A DNA stretch of 64,000 bases from assembly GCF_001411555.2 (NCBI RefSeq), contig NC_049912.1:16724341-16788340 (forward strand), read 5' to 3'. A program made the translations under genes and the position numbers. This document shows, in pieces, positions 44,032 through 55,735 of the stretch; position 1 is the first letter of the stretch; each line of letters begins with the position of its first letter. The notes beneath the pieces were generated by a model, which worked only from the letters and a program-made list of their open reading frames with translations, was not told where the DNA came from and searched no databases. The DNA is from Juglans regia (lineage: Eukaryota > Streptophyta > Magnoliopsida > Fagales > Juglandaceae).

Positions 44032-45041
44032 TGGATTCATGCATTTCTTTCATAATTGAAAACCCTGCAGCGAGTAATGTGAGCACAGAGATGGTATTTT
44101 TGTTTCGAGAGCAACTGTTTTTTTTTTATCTTTTGTAAAAGAAAAAAACAGGAGCTACTGAATTTTGAGTTCCTGAAGACTGAACAGATTGTTAGCATGA
44201 ATTGAGTATTCCAGGTGACAGTTCCTTGTTCTATATCATGCTCTTCCAGTAATCAGTATAGCAATGAAACATAAGGATTAGTTGTTTTGTTTTAGATGTC
44301 TTGCACGAACAACTTTCAATGGTTCATTATTATCGTTATTTCGATGTTGTAATGCCATTATTTCTCACTAGTTGCCATTTTTATTAGAAGGATTCATAAG
44401 ATTCAACCGGTTGACATAGGATGACAGAACCAATCAAATGCAGTGTAATAAGAAAAAGAATAACAAACACTTTTAATACTCCTGCTTGCAGAAAACAAAA
44501 ATGCATGCTGAAATTACTAAAGATGATCAATCAGGTGAGCATGTAAAGAAGATGGCTACCACCCCAGAATGATTTGGGAGAGGCTTGAGAGTATGTCTCA
44601 TTTACTTGAGGTCGTTTGAGTCATCTCTAGATATGGATTCTAGGGGATTACATTTCGGGAATAGGACGCAGTTAGGAGAGATAAAGAGTTGATTTTTAGG
44701 ACCTTAACAGTGTAAGACGACAGCTATTGCAATCATATCAGAGCCATTTTGCCATATTTGAGTGAATATCCCTCATTTGATCTTTTCTGGCAAATGTGTA
44801 TGCTGTCAATTTTTGCAGAACCATCAAGCCTAATCATCAAGAAATTTGGTGCATCGAATAATCTTTAGTCATTCGGTGTAATCATCAGGAATACAGGGGA
44901 ATCTGATAAACTAATGGTCAACATTAGAATGAAGTTTATTAATTTGGGCTGGGCTCCTCCTACTGCTTGGGAGCTTACGGTTTCCTTCCAACATGAGCGT
45001 CAGACTTGCATCACATTACCTCCTGTACTAAAAAAAAAAAG

Positions 45042-45093
45042 CAGCTAACTGAAGTTTATTTATTTTTGATAAGTACAGCTAACTGAAGTTTAT
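45042..45093 (-). mobile_element. 16-bp retrotransposon tail insertion with 18-bp target duplication
   Basis: CAGCTAACTGAAGTTTAT is present at 45042-45059 and 45076-45093. The 16 bases between, read on the minus strand, are TACTTATCAAAAATAA, the LINE/SINE 3' terminus. It is the minus-strand counterpart of the insertions at 13767 and 14987. Confidence 0.72.
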
Positions 45094-45284
45094 ACTATCG
45101 AGTTTGAAGTAAATTCAGAAAACAGTTACAAGATACATCTTAAAATACAATTTTACCGGCAACATATGATTGTACACCATCATCAATTTCACCCTACTCC
45201 CAACCAACCTACTGCGCCCCATCCCTAACAGCAAGCAACCATCCATGAGCTACACCTACTAGCTACTACGCTACAACCACATTT

Positions 45285-45352
45285 GTTTTTTTTTTTTATA
45301 ACTGTGGGCGTCCGGGCCAGCTTACGCACACCTCGACAACCACAGCTTGTGC
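45285..45352 (-). repeat. Short SINE-like 3' fragment
   Basis: On the minus strand it reads GTCGAGGTGTGCGTAAGCTG, then GCCCGGACGCCCACAGTTAT and a poly(A). The GC-rich block and A tail suggest a dispersed SINE end that I recall from several plant genomes. There is no internal promoter in the remaining piece. Confidence 0.4.
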
Positions 45353-46141
45353 TTCCTGCCTTTCTGTCCTCGCTGAAATTGAAATGAATGAAGTATGAAT
45401 ACCATCAAAAAGTTCCTTTCAGAAGCAACCACTGAACTTGTCAGGGCTAACACTATGTCACTACCAGATGGCATGTGAACGGTAAATCCTTAACTCACCA
45501 ACATAACTTCAAGAAACAAGCGTAAAGCCATTACATCGGAGAAGCGGAGTGAAATTCTAATGATCTTAATTGAAAAGGAAACTGAGAAAGGATTTCAAGA
45601 TAAGCAATGAAAATGAGAAATCTCTCTTTTTTTTGTACCCTTTCCATCAGCCTCTCCTTGAAGAAGAGAAAAGTGTGAAGGCCATCATAGCAATCTTGAT
45701 TCTTATTATTTAATGAGTTTAATTTGTTAACATATATTATTTAATTATTATTTAATAATATCACAAAGGAGGAGTGGATGATGTGGCTTTATAGGGCTAA
45801 TTTATCTACTGTCTTCAATTCAAAATAGATTAATGATATCCTTACAACTATTTTACTACCCATTTTACAACCAACCAATAGAGTAGTGCCACTTCATAAA
45901 AAATACAGAAGTTTTTTATTTAAATTTTAAATTTTACATAGCTGTCTTCCAGTTAAAACAGACTTGTATAACAATTGTAAAAAAAGTTTGTATGTGTATC
46001 AATACCTCTAATAGTAATAGAGTGGAAGAATGGTTGATGATGTGGCTTCATACGAGCAAAGCTCTATATTTGGAAAATATAGTGTATAGATGTAGATTTT
46101 GATAAAGGTATCATTGAAGAGCTTACCTCGACTTCATTCAA

Positions 46142-48101
46142 CTAAGGCTTCCCTAAAACCAAATCAATGAGGCTATCATAAGTCCACGTTTGCTGTTCTC
46201 TAGCTTGAGGTTCAAGGGAGCAGTATACCTCTTCACAGTTTCTCAGGAAACGCCCCTTTCCAAATGCAGTGAGAACCAGGGGATCAGTGTTCATTTCCAC
46301 AACTCTGTAGAGATCGCCCGTACTTCTCCATGTTTCTACTTCCCTAGCTCCTTCAAATCCAATCATCATAGCATCAAATAAAATTCCAACAGTAACTATA
46401 TCGGGCTTCACACAAAGGAATGGTAATTGGTAAAGCAAGGATTTTAGATGAGTGAAATCTTCAATTTTCAAATAAGCCAGCATGAGAATATTTGCAACCG
46501 TTACATTCCAAGGAACTTTTGCCTCTTCCATTTCCCTAACAATGGAATCCATACCCCTTCGGCTCAAAAGACTAGCATGAGAAAGAAGACGCAGGCACCA
46601 AACAAGATCAGATGCGCCAAACCTTGTTGAAACATCAACTCCCAAGTCATCTAATCTTGAAAACATATAGTTCTCAATATAAACCTCAGCCACTTTCCTT
46701 ATCACATCATCCTTCAAATGGGTTTTCGAGTTCAAAACTCTTCTAAAAACCTTTTCCATCTTGTCTACGATTCCAAATCTAGCATAAGCCTCAAGCATGG
46801 CAACCAAGGTAGATGACTGCAAATCCATCTTTTTAGAAAGCATGGTCTGATATATTCTTTCCATTCTTTTGAGTAACCCAGCTTGTGAAAACTCTTGGAT
46901 AAGCAAATTATAAGTAATCTGATCAGGTGAACACCCATCTAATACCATCTTCTTAAGACACATACCCATTTCATCATACATATTATATTTCCCGTAAGAT
47001 TGAATTAACACATCATAGGTATAAGTTTCAGGTGTCACATTGGCTTCTTTCATCTCATTGAGGTAAAATAAAGCATCTTCAAAGCTCCCTTTTCCTGCAA
47101 AACCATGAATAATTGAATTATAAGTCTCCAAAGAAGGGATAAGGCCACGGCTTTTCATCTCTCGAAATGTCGACACTGCTTCTTCAATCAGACCCTCTTC
47201 ACCTAACAGCCCTATTATCTTCTCATAGTAGAATTCATTAATCCGCGATGCCTCAATGTCCTTCCACATATCAAACACCTATTCATACATTTAAAAAGTC
47301 AATTGGAGACACGCGAGGAAACCCCCTGCAAGGAGGAAAAAAAAAAAAAAAAATTCCGCCAATGCTCCTCTGGCTGCGGAGAAAACAGACGCAAAGAAAT
47401 GATATCGAATTTTAGAATACTCGTCCTTAATTAAGATTCTCACGAAACAGAGTTCCGTTTAGTTGAACCTAATAGAGTTACAGGTTGAGTAGTTTTAGTT
47501 TATTGGACGAAACACAAGTTACAACCAGAAACATAGAATCCAGAACCATATCTATTCTTTATAACTAACCAAACGTAAAGTTACTAAGAAGGCAATCAAA
47601 GATTAAGGTACATATTATCATAACCCTGAAAACCCCAATAGCTATAATCTTGGTGTGCACTTGTGTGGATGCGAGAGAGAGAGAGAGCGAGAGCGAAAGG
47701 GAAAGAGAGAGAACCTGAACAATTTCATGGGACCTAGAGGCGTGTTTGAGGAATCTGATGACAGCCCAGAAATGGTCTTCAGTCCAATCTCCATCATCTC
47801 TAAGCGTTTGCAACGGGCATGAGTTCTTCTGGCGCAGCTTTGCAAGCAAGTCTCGGAGACTCTCGCGCTCAGAGACTGTGTTGAGAGGAGGGGCAGTGTG
47901 CCTTGTCCTTGTGCCATTACCATGTGAGGCTTTTGCACTTGATTGCGCTGTTGAGGGCTGGGCAGAGGAAATGCTAGTTTTGGCGGCCGAGAATGTGAAT
48001 TTGGAGGAGGCTGCTTTGGTTATGGTTTTAGGGAAGAGGAGGAGGTTGTTATAACTGCAACCGGAGTTGGAAACCGAATTAGGTCTCCATGTGAATGCCA
48101 T
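46142..48101 (-). CDS. Pentatricopeptide repeat protein, At4g14190-like, two exons
   Basis: Minus-strand exons are 48101-47715 and 47278-46142 (TAG), joined in phase 0 by a GT-AG intron of 436 bp. The product is 507 aa. The start at 48101 (MAFTWRP) follows an in-frame GTG that I do not favour. Residues 1-55 are rich in Ser/Thr/Ala/Lys with few acids, a likely plastid transit peptide. Then come SLRDLLAKLRQKNSCPLQTL, DDGDWTEDHFWAVIRFLKHA and SHEIVQ, joined to VFDMWKDIEASRINEFYYEK and P-type repeats such as SLETYNSIIHGFAGKGSFED and DQITYNLLIQEFSQAGLLKR. The C-terminus has NTDPLVLTAFGKGRFLR. The match to Arabidopsis At4g14190 runs end to end from memory. Such proteins bind organellar RNA. The precise target is unknown. 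No lesions seen. Confidence 0.93.
47669..47714 (-). repeat. GA/CT microsatellite abutting the PPR 5' splice site
   Basis: A GA-rich run (CT on the coding strand) begins directly after the donor (GTTCTCTCTC). Reading through it would give a run of Leu-Ser, so a naive ORF extends exon 1 falsely. The pyrimidine-rich sequence next to the donor could affect splicing. Confidence 0.7.
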
Positions 48102-48175
48102 CTTTTGCACTGAACATGAATGGCAATGTAGCTTTCATTCTCCGGCAATTGTCTCTATGTTACCCATAGTCCTTA

Positions 48176-48783
48176 GAGCAGCCATTTGTATTATATAAAA
48201 AATATAAATAATTTGAAGAATTGTTTCGAAAAGAAACTCCATCCGATTATGTAAAATGAAGTGTAAAATACATTTAACTACAGTATCCCGTTACATGTAG
48301 CGGGTACTGTTTATCCTGTAAAATTTTTTTATTATTGATATTTTATTTACTCCCTCATTTTTATTTACTTTGATTTGTATCATATAAGCAAATTATTTTT
48401 ATTGTTCATCATTTAAAACACATATATTTCATTTTCTTCTAAAAAATATCTTGGAATTATTTTTAAACCAATTTTTTCATATTTGATTTTATTTTTAATT
48501 TTTATTTGGCTTATATATTTTTGTTTTACGTGTATATAGGACTAAATTATTTTACATTGTATATAAAAATAAATTGTAAATATAAAAAAATATATGGATA
48601 TTATAAATTTATTGATAGAAATGAAATATTTAAAAAGAATAAAAAAAGAATATTTAAATGATATAGAGAAAAAATAGATAAGCTGATGGATGACATATTG
48701 TAAAAATCAGTATATAAAATAGAAAAAGTGAATTTTAATGATATAGTTTAAAAGATAAGATAAAGAATCTATTGTGAATGCTC
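48176..48783. mobile_element. PIF/Harbinger-type MITE 74 bp upstream of the PPR start codon
   Basis: The element begins GAGCAGCCATTTGTATTATA and, inverted, GAGCATTCACAATAGATTCT. A TTA target duplication flanks it (48173-48175 and 48784-48786). It sits inside the first unit of a tandem repeat whose other units read GTCCTTACAAACC, which shows the empty site directly. It is AT-rich and non-coding. It falls in the expected promoter or leader of the PPR gene. Confidence 0.82.
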
Positions 48784-48786
48784 TTA

Positions 48787-48904
48787 CAAACCCAAATAGA
48801 TTTTGTTACCCATAGTCCTTACAAACCCAAATAGGTTACCCATAGTCCTTACAAACCCAAATAGATTTTATTACCCACAGTCCTTACAAACCGAAATAGT
48901 TTTT
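48787..48904. repeat. Tandem repeat of about 35 bp, 3.5 copies
   Basis: Units of the form ACAAACCCAAATAG-TTT-TTACCCATAGTCCTT occur at 48786-48820, 48821-48850 (5 bp shorter) and 48851-48885, with a partial fourth. A further half unit lies on the other side of the MITE (about 48158-48175). The array was therefore split by the MITE insertion. Confidence 0.85.
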
Positions 48905-48945
48905 GTTATATTGTTTGAATTTTGCCATCTACTTGTTGTCTAGAC

Positions 48946-49482
48946 CAAAGTTTTTAATACCGTGTCAGTGACCATTTGGATTAAAGCATTAAAATGAAAT
49001 ATTTTGATACCAATATCGTATTTAGATAGTCTATATATAATAAATTAATTATATATGTATAAATTATATTTCAAGATAATATTCATGCAAGTATTAAAAA
49101 GTTAAAACACATATTTATAAAACTCAATAATACTTTTAAGTTCTCAATTTAACTATTTAAAAAAATAATTACTCATCTTCATCAAGAAAAGAGAAGTAGA
49201 GATTTGATTTTTAGTATTTGAGAAAAAGAGATTAAAAAAAGTTAAGAAAATTGTCTTCAGATGTGAGAATTGGAATAAAAATTATAAAAAATTCAGAATT
49301 TTTACATTAATTAAAAAAACAATTCGGCCGATATACTGAAACTGGCCGATATTGATCGAAATGCATCGGAACAGCCGATATTTAATCCGGTACGAAATCC
49401 CTATCTCACCCATGTCGATTACTGTTCAGTATGGTACATACCGGTTAATACGGCCAGTACCGGTATGGTATTCAAAATATTA
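48946..49482. mobile_element. hAT-type MITE (537 bp)
   Basis: A perfect 8-bp duplication GTCTAGAC (48938-48945 and 49483-49490) flanks ends CAAAGTTTTTAATACCG and, inverted, TAATATTTTGAATACCATAC. The right sub-terminal region is rich in CGGCCGATA and ACCGGTA words, and the rest is AT-rich. No ORF. It adds a third hAT-type family to the window. Confidence 0.88.
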
Positions 49483-49490
49483 GTCTAGAC

Positions 49491-50527
49491 ACAACTTGGG
49501 AGGAAATTACACCGAACACAATTGATATTACATGATTTTATTTGTAAGATTTAAATTTCAATATTTATTTTTAAAATTAAATTATATCATGTGAGTAATG
49601 TGTGATGTAGAGATCTTAAAATAAAGTTATTCAAAATAATTTGCATTTTGAAAGCTTAGATGTTTAGGAAAAGAAAAAGAAAAATAATATTTGTTATTTT
49701 AGAGTTTGTAACTCCCGTGCATTTCTTTTGAAAAAAATAGCTAACCTTAGGAGTCCCTTGAATTTGTTTTTGTTTTTTTTTTTGAAGTGAACTCTATTTT
49801 TTTCAACTAGAATGTGTGGAGCTTGCACATCATAAGACTGTATTTAGTAATCTGAACAAAATTTAAATTTTGTCTACTCTGTTTTCATTCCCTCCTTCTC
49901 ATAGTAATTTATGTATGACAATATAGGATCTAACTTGCCTCCTGTTGCAAAAATAACAGGAAATCTTCTGTTATAAAATCCAATGGTTACTCGATCTCTT
50001 ATGTGCCCGACATATTTCATCAACTATAATTTTTCAACACAAAATAAAAAAATAAAATCATTTATTTACCCATTAAATGCGCTAGTAATTAAGAGAAAAG
50101 TCTATCTATCCATTAAACATAGTAACTAGTATCAAAGATATTTAATATTTTTTCATTCTTGTTCGTCTCTTTAAATTTATTTTTAATAAAATTTTGACAA
50201 AATTAATAAAAGAATAAAACAACATCTGGCTCTCCAAATTAATGTTGCAGTTTATTCTCAACATGGTTGGACTTTGAGATAAAGAATTGTAGTTTGGTTT
50301 TGGTTTGATCAAAATGGGTACCATAGTGGAGGAAAAGAAAAGAGAGAAAATTAAAGGATTTGGCTTGCCAACAGCAACAGTAGCCATTGGATTCACACAT
50401 GAGATGTCTTGTTATTTTTCCAACAGGAGGCAAGCCGGATCCGACAATATAAATTTCGTTGGGATATATAACCAGTAACCACTATAATGCATGGAGACTG
50501 ACCATAAGCATAAAAGTGTGATAGGAG
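49491..50527. other. AT-rich intergenic stretch
   Basis: Only short random frames and homopolymer runs are present. I see no gene, promoter or repeat worth naming. Confidence 0.5.
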
Positions 50528-50835
50528 GTTAGGACAGTGAACACAAAGTGCTTGATGAAATACCTCAACTAACGTGAGAGCATAGAGAATCTGTTATTTC
50601 TGTTATTCCTTTTATATAATGTGTATTACACCAATACATGAGCTATTGTACCGTTGGAGACTAGAGCTTAATAAGGTAGCTTGTGGAAAATGAAAAAAAA
50701 AAAAAATACAATTAACTAGCCGTTGTATGAGTCAAGGTGATTGAGAGAATCTTCCATTGATCATGCTTTTGATGTAGCAGTTGTGACAGTTGCTGTTATG
50801 TGTGAGTCTTCATTTTGTAACTTTCATTTTGTGTT
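50528..50835 (-). repeat. Copia-1 3' LTR (approximate limits)
   Basis: It shares GTGCTTGATGAAAT, CCTCAACTAACGTGAGAGCA, CATGAGCTATTGTACCGTTG and GTCAAGGTGATTG with 55487-55735. The inner boundary is the polypurine tract. The terminal bases are not certain because the LTRs have drifted. Confidence 0.75.
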
Positions 50836-52260
50836 ATTATGCCCCCGCAAATTGTGCCGAGGTACGAGGCCAAGTTTTGTGCGAATATTAGAAATAGCAG
50901 GTTGTCCAAACGGCTTGGTAAAAATATCAGCAAGTTGGAGAGAGACAGAGACATGTTGAGTATGAAGGACGCCAAGAGCTACAAGTTCATAAACATAGTG
51001 ATAATCAATCTCGATATGCTTGCTCCGAGCATGAAAGATAGGGTTAACTGTCATATAAAGTGCACTGATATTATCACAAAGTAAGAGCGGAGTGGAGGTG
51101 AGGTGAATACTCAGATCACGAAGTAAGAATGATATCCAAGTTATCTCAACAGTAGTATGGGCAATTGCTCTGTACTCAGCTTCGGAGCTTGATCGGGAAA
51201 CTATATGTTGCTTTTTGGATACCAGAATATGCAATTGCTATCAAGAAAGACACAGTCTTCGGTGGAGGAATGTCTGGTGAGAGGGCAACTTGCCCAATCT
51301 GCAACTGAAAAGGCATGCAGATCTAGTGTAGAATGAGAACTAAAATGAAGACCAAGATAAATAGTACCTTTTAAATACCGAAGGATGCGCTTGTCCATTT
51401 TATAATGGGTTTCAGTAGGCGAATGCATAAAGTGAGAAAGAAAATTAACACTGTAAGAGAGGTTAGAACGAGTAAGAGTAAGGTATTAGAGTGCACCCAC
51501 AATACCGCGGTACTAAGCAGGATCAGGGAAAGGTGTCTGTGAGGTAATTCCTTTGGTCTTGGACATTATGGGAGTACCCATGGGTTTACAGTCACGCATT
51601 TTAGCACGTTCTAAAATATCAATAGCATATTTGGTTTGAGACAAGGTAAGTCCATCAGTTGCTAGGATGATCTGAATACCAAGAAAATAGTGTAGGGGCC
51701 AAGGTCTTTCATGGCAAACTGATTGTGAAGAGTGGAAATAAATTCATGAAAATAAGCAGAGGAGGAACCAGTCAATAAAATATCATCAACATACAATAGT
51801 AAAATAAGAGTAACACGAGAGGAATGACAAATAAATAAGGAAGAATCAGCAGTGCTACAAATAAAGCCATAAGTTAATAAAAAATTGATAATCTTGTCAA
51901 ACCATGCACAGTGAACCTGTTTGAGACCATAATGAGCTTATTTAACTTGCAAATATAAGAATAGTGCGTTGGGTGAACAAAACCTGGAAATTGTTAATAG
52001 ATTCATGGAGGACACCATGAAGAGAGGCATTCTTGACATATAATTGACAAATGCTCCAACGGTTGATCAGAGCGAGTGTGATGAAAAATCCGGATTATAC
52101 ATGGTTTGATAATGGGAGAGAAGGTCTCATGATAGTTGATGCCATCTTCTTGATGAAAACCTTTAGCAACTAAATGAGCTTTCAGCCTATCCAAATTGTC
52201 ATCAGCTTTGAGTTTGGTTTTGAAAACTTATTTACAACCAATGATAGACATGGTAGACGC
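50830..52260 (-). pseudogene. Copia-1 RT and RNase H remnant
   Basis: RNase H is at 50824-51234 with SSSEAEYRAIAHTTVEITWI, LLCDNISALYM, NPIFHARSKHIEIDYHYV and ADIFTKPF. 51201-51428 has KRILRYLKGTIYLGL. RT is at 52003-52194 with [20 protein letters not shown] and TFSPIIKP. The central RT part (51450-52000) is a mosaic of stops and frameshifts. Confidence 0.82.
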
Positions 52261-52326
52261 ACGAGGGACAAAAGTCCAAGTATTATTCACACGTAATGCC
52301 TGTAATTCATCATGCATTGCTTGTAA

Positions 52327-53664
52327 CTAACTAGGATGTTTGAGAGCAGAGCAGATTGATTTTGTCTCTATGGGAATGGAAGGGAGGTGATGCAAGTGAG
52401 CATATTTGGGGTTAGGCTTACGAATGCTGGGTTTAGAGCAGGTAACAATGGTGTTATAGGAGGCCACTAACGAAGTGGTGGAAATGTCAGTAGGTGGAAT
52501 GGGCGCAGTAATGGGCGGATCAGCAATAAGTAAAGGGGAGGATGGTAGAATACTGGCGCTAGCAGAGGGTGTTTCAGGTGCAGGGGAAGGTGCGAGAGTG
52601 GATGGGTGTGGGAGGGGAAGGGGAATATCCTTAGCTAGGGTGGAGATAGATGATACGGGTACGGTGGAGTCATAAACAAGTAGTAGGAGTAATCCACATG
52701 TCAAAGGTGGAGAGAACAAGCTCGTTGGAGGAAGGTAGGTGGAGGTTCCCAGGCTGTTTAAAAAGGAAGGTAGACTCATCAAAGACAACATTCTGTGAGA
52801 TGAGGGTACGGCTAGATGTAGGGTGATAACATTTATACTCTTGATACTTATTGCTATAACCCATAAAAACACACGGCAAAGTTTTAAGGTCAAATTTATT
52901 CTATTTGGTATCCCATGTGTAGGGGAAGCATTTTGATCCGAAGACATGTAGGGAACTGGAGATATGATAGGATCCGTAGAGTATGGAAAAGGGTGATTGT
53001 AATTTGATGGTGGTGGACTTACATGAGCTGGACCCCATAAGTCACAATAAATTTTATCAAACACAACATCAGTAATGTTGCAAGAAGGTAAAAATGGTAG
53101 TTTGCAAAACTTGCCTAATTGGCAATTGTCACAAAAGGAAAATCTTTTATTAGAACCAAAAATTTGATAAAGTCCTTTGGATTTTAGGACTTGTAAAGCA
53201 GAGGTCTGAAGATGTCCCAAGCACTGGTGTCACACGTCTTTAGAGACTCGTCGGAAGCATGTGGAGAAGTGAACTTGGTAAGGGGGGGACACGATGTAGA
53301 GGTTACCCTTCCGTTGTCCAATTAACAGGACACTGTTGGTCTATCGTTCCTTAGCAACAAAACCAACACCATAAAATTCACAATTATAGAGATAATTAGT
53401 ATTAAGTTGCCCAATAGATAAAAGATTTTTAGCCAAGGTAGGTACTAATAAAACATTGTGTAATTTAATCTTAGTAGTACAATTATCAAGATAAGTATTA
53501 CCAATATGAGTAATAGCATGAAAGCTACCATCACCAATAATAACAGAATCATTACTAAAATAGTGGCAAATATTTTCGAGTATACCTGGGTTGCCGATCA
53601 TGTGAGCTGATGCCCTAGTGTCAGCAGTCCATTCAACATCATGAGAAAGATTCTCAAGTGTCAT
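52327..53664 (-). pseudogene. Copia-1 protease and integrase remnant
   Basis: The protease is at 53341-53664 and reads WTADTRASAH where a DTGASAH site is expected, so the active-site glycine is changed. The GAG-pre-integrase region (53000-53220) has the block FDKIYCDLWGPAH and then jumps straight to distal sequence, so the integrase catalytic core is deleted. The distal integrase (52670-52879) has FMGYSNKYQEYKCYHP and FDESTFLF. Confidence 0.8.
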
Positions 53665-53725
53665 TGTAGCAAGGGCCTGAGGAATATCATCAGTTTGGTA
53701 AGAATGATTGAACCTGTTCCAACAC

Positions 53726-54517
53726 TGATGGAAACCAAGATGGGCCTAGTCTTAAAGATCATTTGCAACTTCCAGATGAGCCAAGAAGATCAAGGAGACA
53801 ATGCAAAGATTGATGCAATCCACTTGGGACAAGTTTAGCAAGAGCCCAACATTCAAGATGGGGCTTGAAGGATGAAGATCCAATTTTAATTCATTCGATC
53901 AGCTACGGAAGATGGCAACGACAAGACTTAAAGGCTTTAGGCTCTTGAAGGGTTTCAACTTATTTAATTCATTTAAAGAACTTATTTTATTAGTTTAGAA
54001 TAATTGACTTTATTATGAGAAGCACTTAAGGGGGCCTATGCAAGGGCATGTTGGAAAAATTATTATTTTATTGAACTAGGGTTAGGGTTACTGTAGCACG
54101 CACTGTAGCCGCGACACTGTTCATCCAGGAGCACTTTTGGAAGATGGGGGTTTATTTTGGCTAGGGTTTCATTAGGTTTTGCTTTAAATACTTTATGTAA
54201 CCTCATTCTAATCAATTTATGAAGTTTATGAAATTTGATGAATTTATTCATTGTGAGTTGAGTTTTACTCCTCTTGTTCTTAATTGAACTTTTGAACTTA
54301 TCAAAGGTAAATCACAACCTTTGTGGCGTTCCTCCTTTGTAATCTGGGTTCTTGAGACGGGTTCTTTAATGGGTCTAGATTTTAATATAATCTAGGTTCT
54401 TGAAACAGGTTCTTATCGGGTCTAGATTCTCCATCCTTTGACTTGATTTTGGCTTTCTTGGAGAGTTTTCAAATTAATTGTGGGTTTAAGGGAATTCATT
54501 CCCATGGGTTCATATCA
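53726..54517 (+). mobile_element. Solo LTR (792 bp) with perfect target duplication
   Basis: AACAC at 53721-53725 is repeated at 54518-54522. Between them the unit runs from TGATGGAAACC to TTCATATCA, so it has TG...CA ends and no internal retroviral region. Copia-1 coding sequence joins exactly across it: CCHC knuckle ...GHATLKC on one side, CWNRFNHSYQ on the other. It contains ACTGTAGCACGC-like words common in gypsy LTRs. The strand is inferred from that motif only. Confidence 0.88.
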
Positions 54518-54522
54518 AACAC

Positions 54523-55486
54523 TTAAGAGTAGCATGTCCTTTTGTTCCACAAATTTGGCATATTTCACAATGGGAGGAGTCACAAGCCTTGTTATTGGGA
54601 TAGTCAACAAATTCACGTGTGTTAGACCCACCATGGGGTTCGTCAAAACACACGTTTTGTCCTCCAGCCCCAAAGTTGGTCCTAGTTGACTGGTTGGAGG
54701 GTTGAAACCCACATCCCTTCAAGGAGAAGGACTGAGGCTGAGAATGATGGTTGCTGCGGTGATCATTGGTGTTCAGGGCACCACTTCTCTATCCATAGAA
54801 TGCAAAGGAATTAGTGGAATCATGAAGTGAGGATACGATTTCATACCATTAGAGCAGAAGGAGTAGTTCAGCGTAGGAAGGCATGGGTGGTTTCAAAATC
54901 GCTGTCGTGAAGGGCTCGTACATGGCTCCGAGGCTATTCAGCAACAAGAAGACTTCATCTTGTCTTGCACAAGGCATCCGATCGAAGCAAGGTTGTCACA
55001 CAATCATTTGAATCGGAGGTGATTGGCCAGCGGTGTCGTAGGCTCCTTGTGCAGGTACGTGAGTTGTTGAGTGAGATGAAACTCCCTTTCTTGGGAGTCA
55101 TGCGCATAAGCCTCTTTGAGAGCCACCCAAACATTGTGAGTAGAATCAAGCCCCACAACGAGGCCGAGTGTTTATTTAGATAATGTGCCTATAATCCAAC
55201 CATGGAGCAATTAGCCCGATTTGTGCCACTGGAGGAAGGCTAGAGTGGGTTCGGATTTGCTCAAACTAGAGGCAACATCAATGGGGTTGGATAATTCTAG
55301 AAGTGGTGATGCATCTATGAGATGCTCAACAAGGTCTTGGCTCTAAGCCAAGGCCAAAATCTGTTCACGCCACAAAGGATAGTTGGTGTTGTTGAGCTTC
55401 AAGGTAACAAAGTTACCTACATTAAGGGCGATGGTAGCCTTGGGAGGAAGACTCTTCTCTCACAAGAGCTTTGGTACCATAAAGAT
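54523..55486 (-). pseudogene. Copia-1 gag remnant with CCHC knuckle
   Basis: The frame at 54510-54722 has CQICGTKGHATLKC, a complete C-x2-C-x4-H-x4-C knuckle. Upstream gag (to about 55480) is in several broken frames. The knuckle's last codons border the solo LTR insertion point. Confidence 0.72.
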
Positions 55487-55735
55487 AGTGAACACAGTGC
55501 TTGATGAAATGCCTCAACTAACGTGAGAGCATAGAGAGTCTATTATTCCTTTATATAATAAGTAATATACCAAGACATGAGCTATTGTACCGTTGGAGAT
55601 TAGAGCTTAATAAGGTAACTTGTGAAAAATGGAAAACAAATACAATTAAATAGCCGTTGCATGAGTCAAGGTGATTGGACCGGAGAATCTTCCATTGATC
55701 ACGCTTGGGAGGTAGCCGTTATGACTGCTTTATTA
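55487..55735 (-). repeat. Copia-1 5' LTR (approximate limits)
   Basis: It is the partner of 50528-50835 with the same ordered words. On the minus strand it ends next to TGGTACCAAAGC, the PBS. It is shorter than its partner and lacks the last part of U3. Confidence 0.72.

Larger units (their letters stand above)
44032..46141. other. Intergenic region downstream of the PPR gene
   Basis: I see no gene. The 3' UTR of the minus-strand PPR gene should lie at the right edge. The region includes an A run at 45030-45040, the small duplication at 45042-45093 and the poly(T)-flanked block at 45285-45352. Confidence 0.5.

Noticed and set aside
47565..47714. Extension of the PPR ORF through a Leu-Ser repeat
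   Set aside because: The frame there is a GA/CT microsatellite in the intron. The conserved junction HEIVQ-VFDMW places the splice donor at 47714-47713.
48787..48904. A CRISPR-like array
   Set aside because: The units are contiguous tandem repeats without spacers, in a plant nuclear setting.
49872..50440. Possible small genes near 50142-50433
   Set aside because: These are short overlapping frames in AT-rich DNA with no recognisable motif, no introns and no neighbouring signals.
52475..52675. Plus-strand ORF of 66 aa (glycine-rich)
   Set aside because: It is the antisense shadow of Copia-1 pol sequence on the minus strand.
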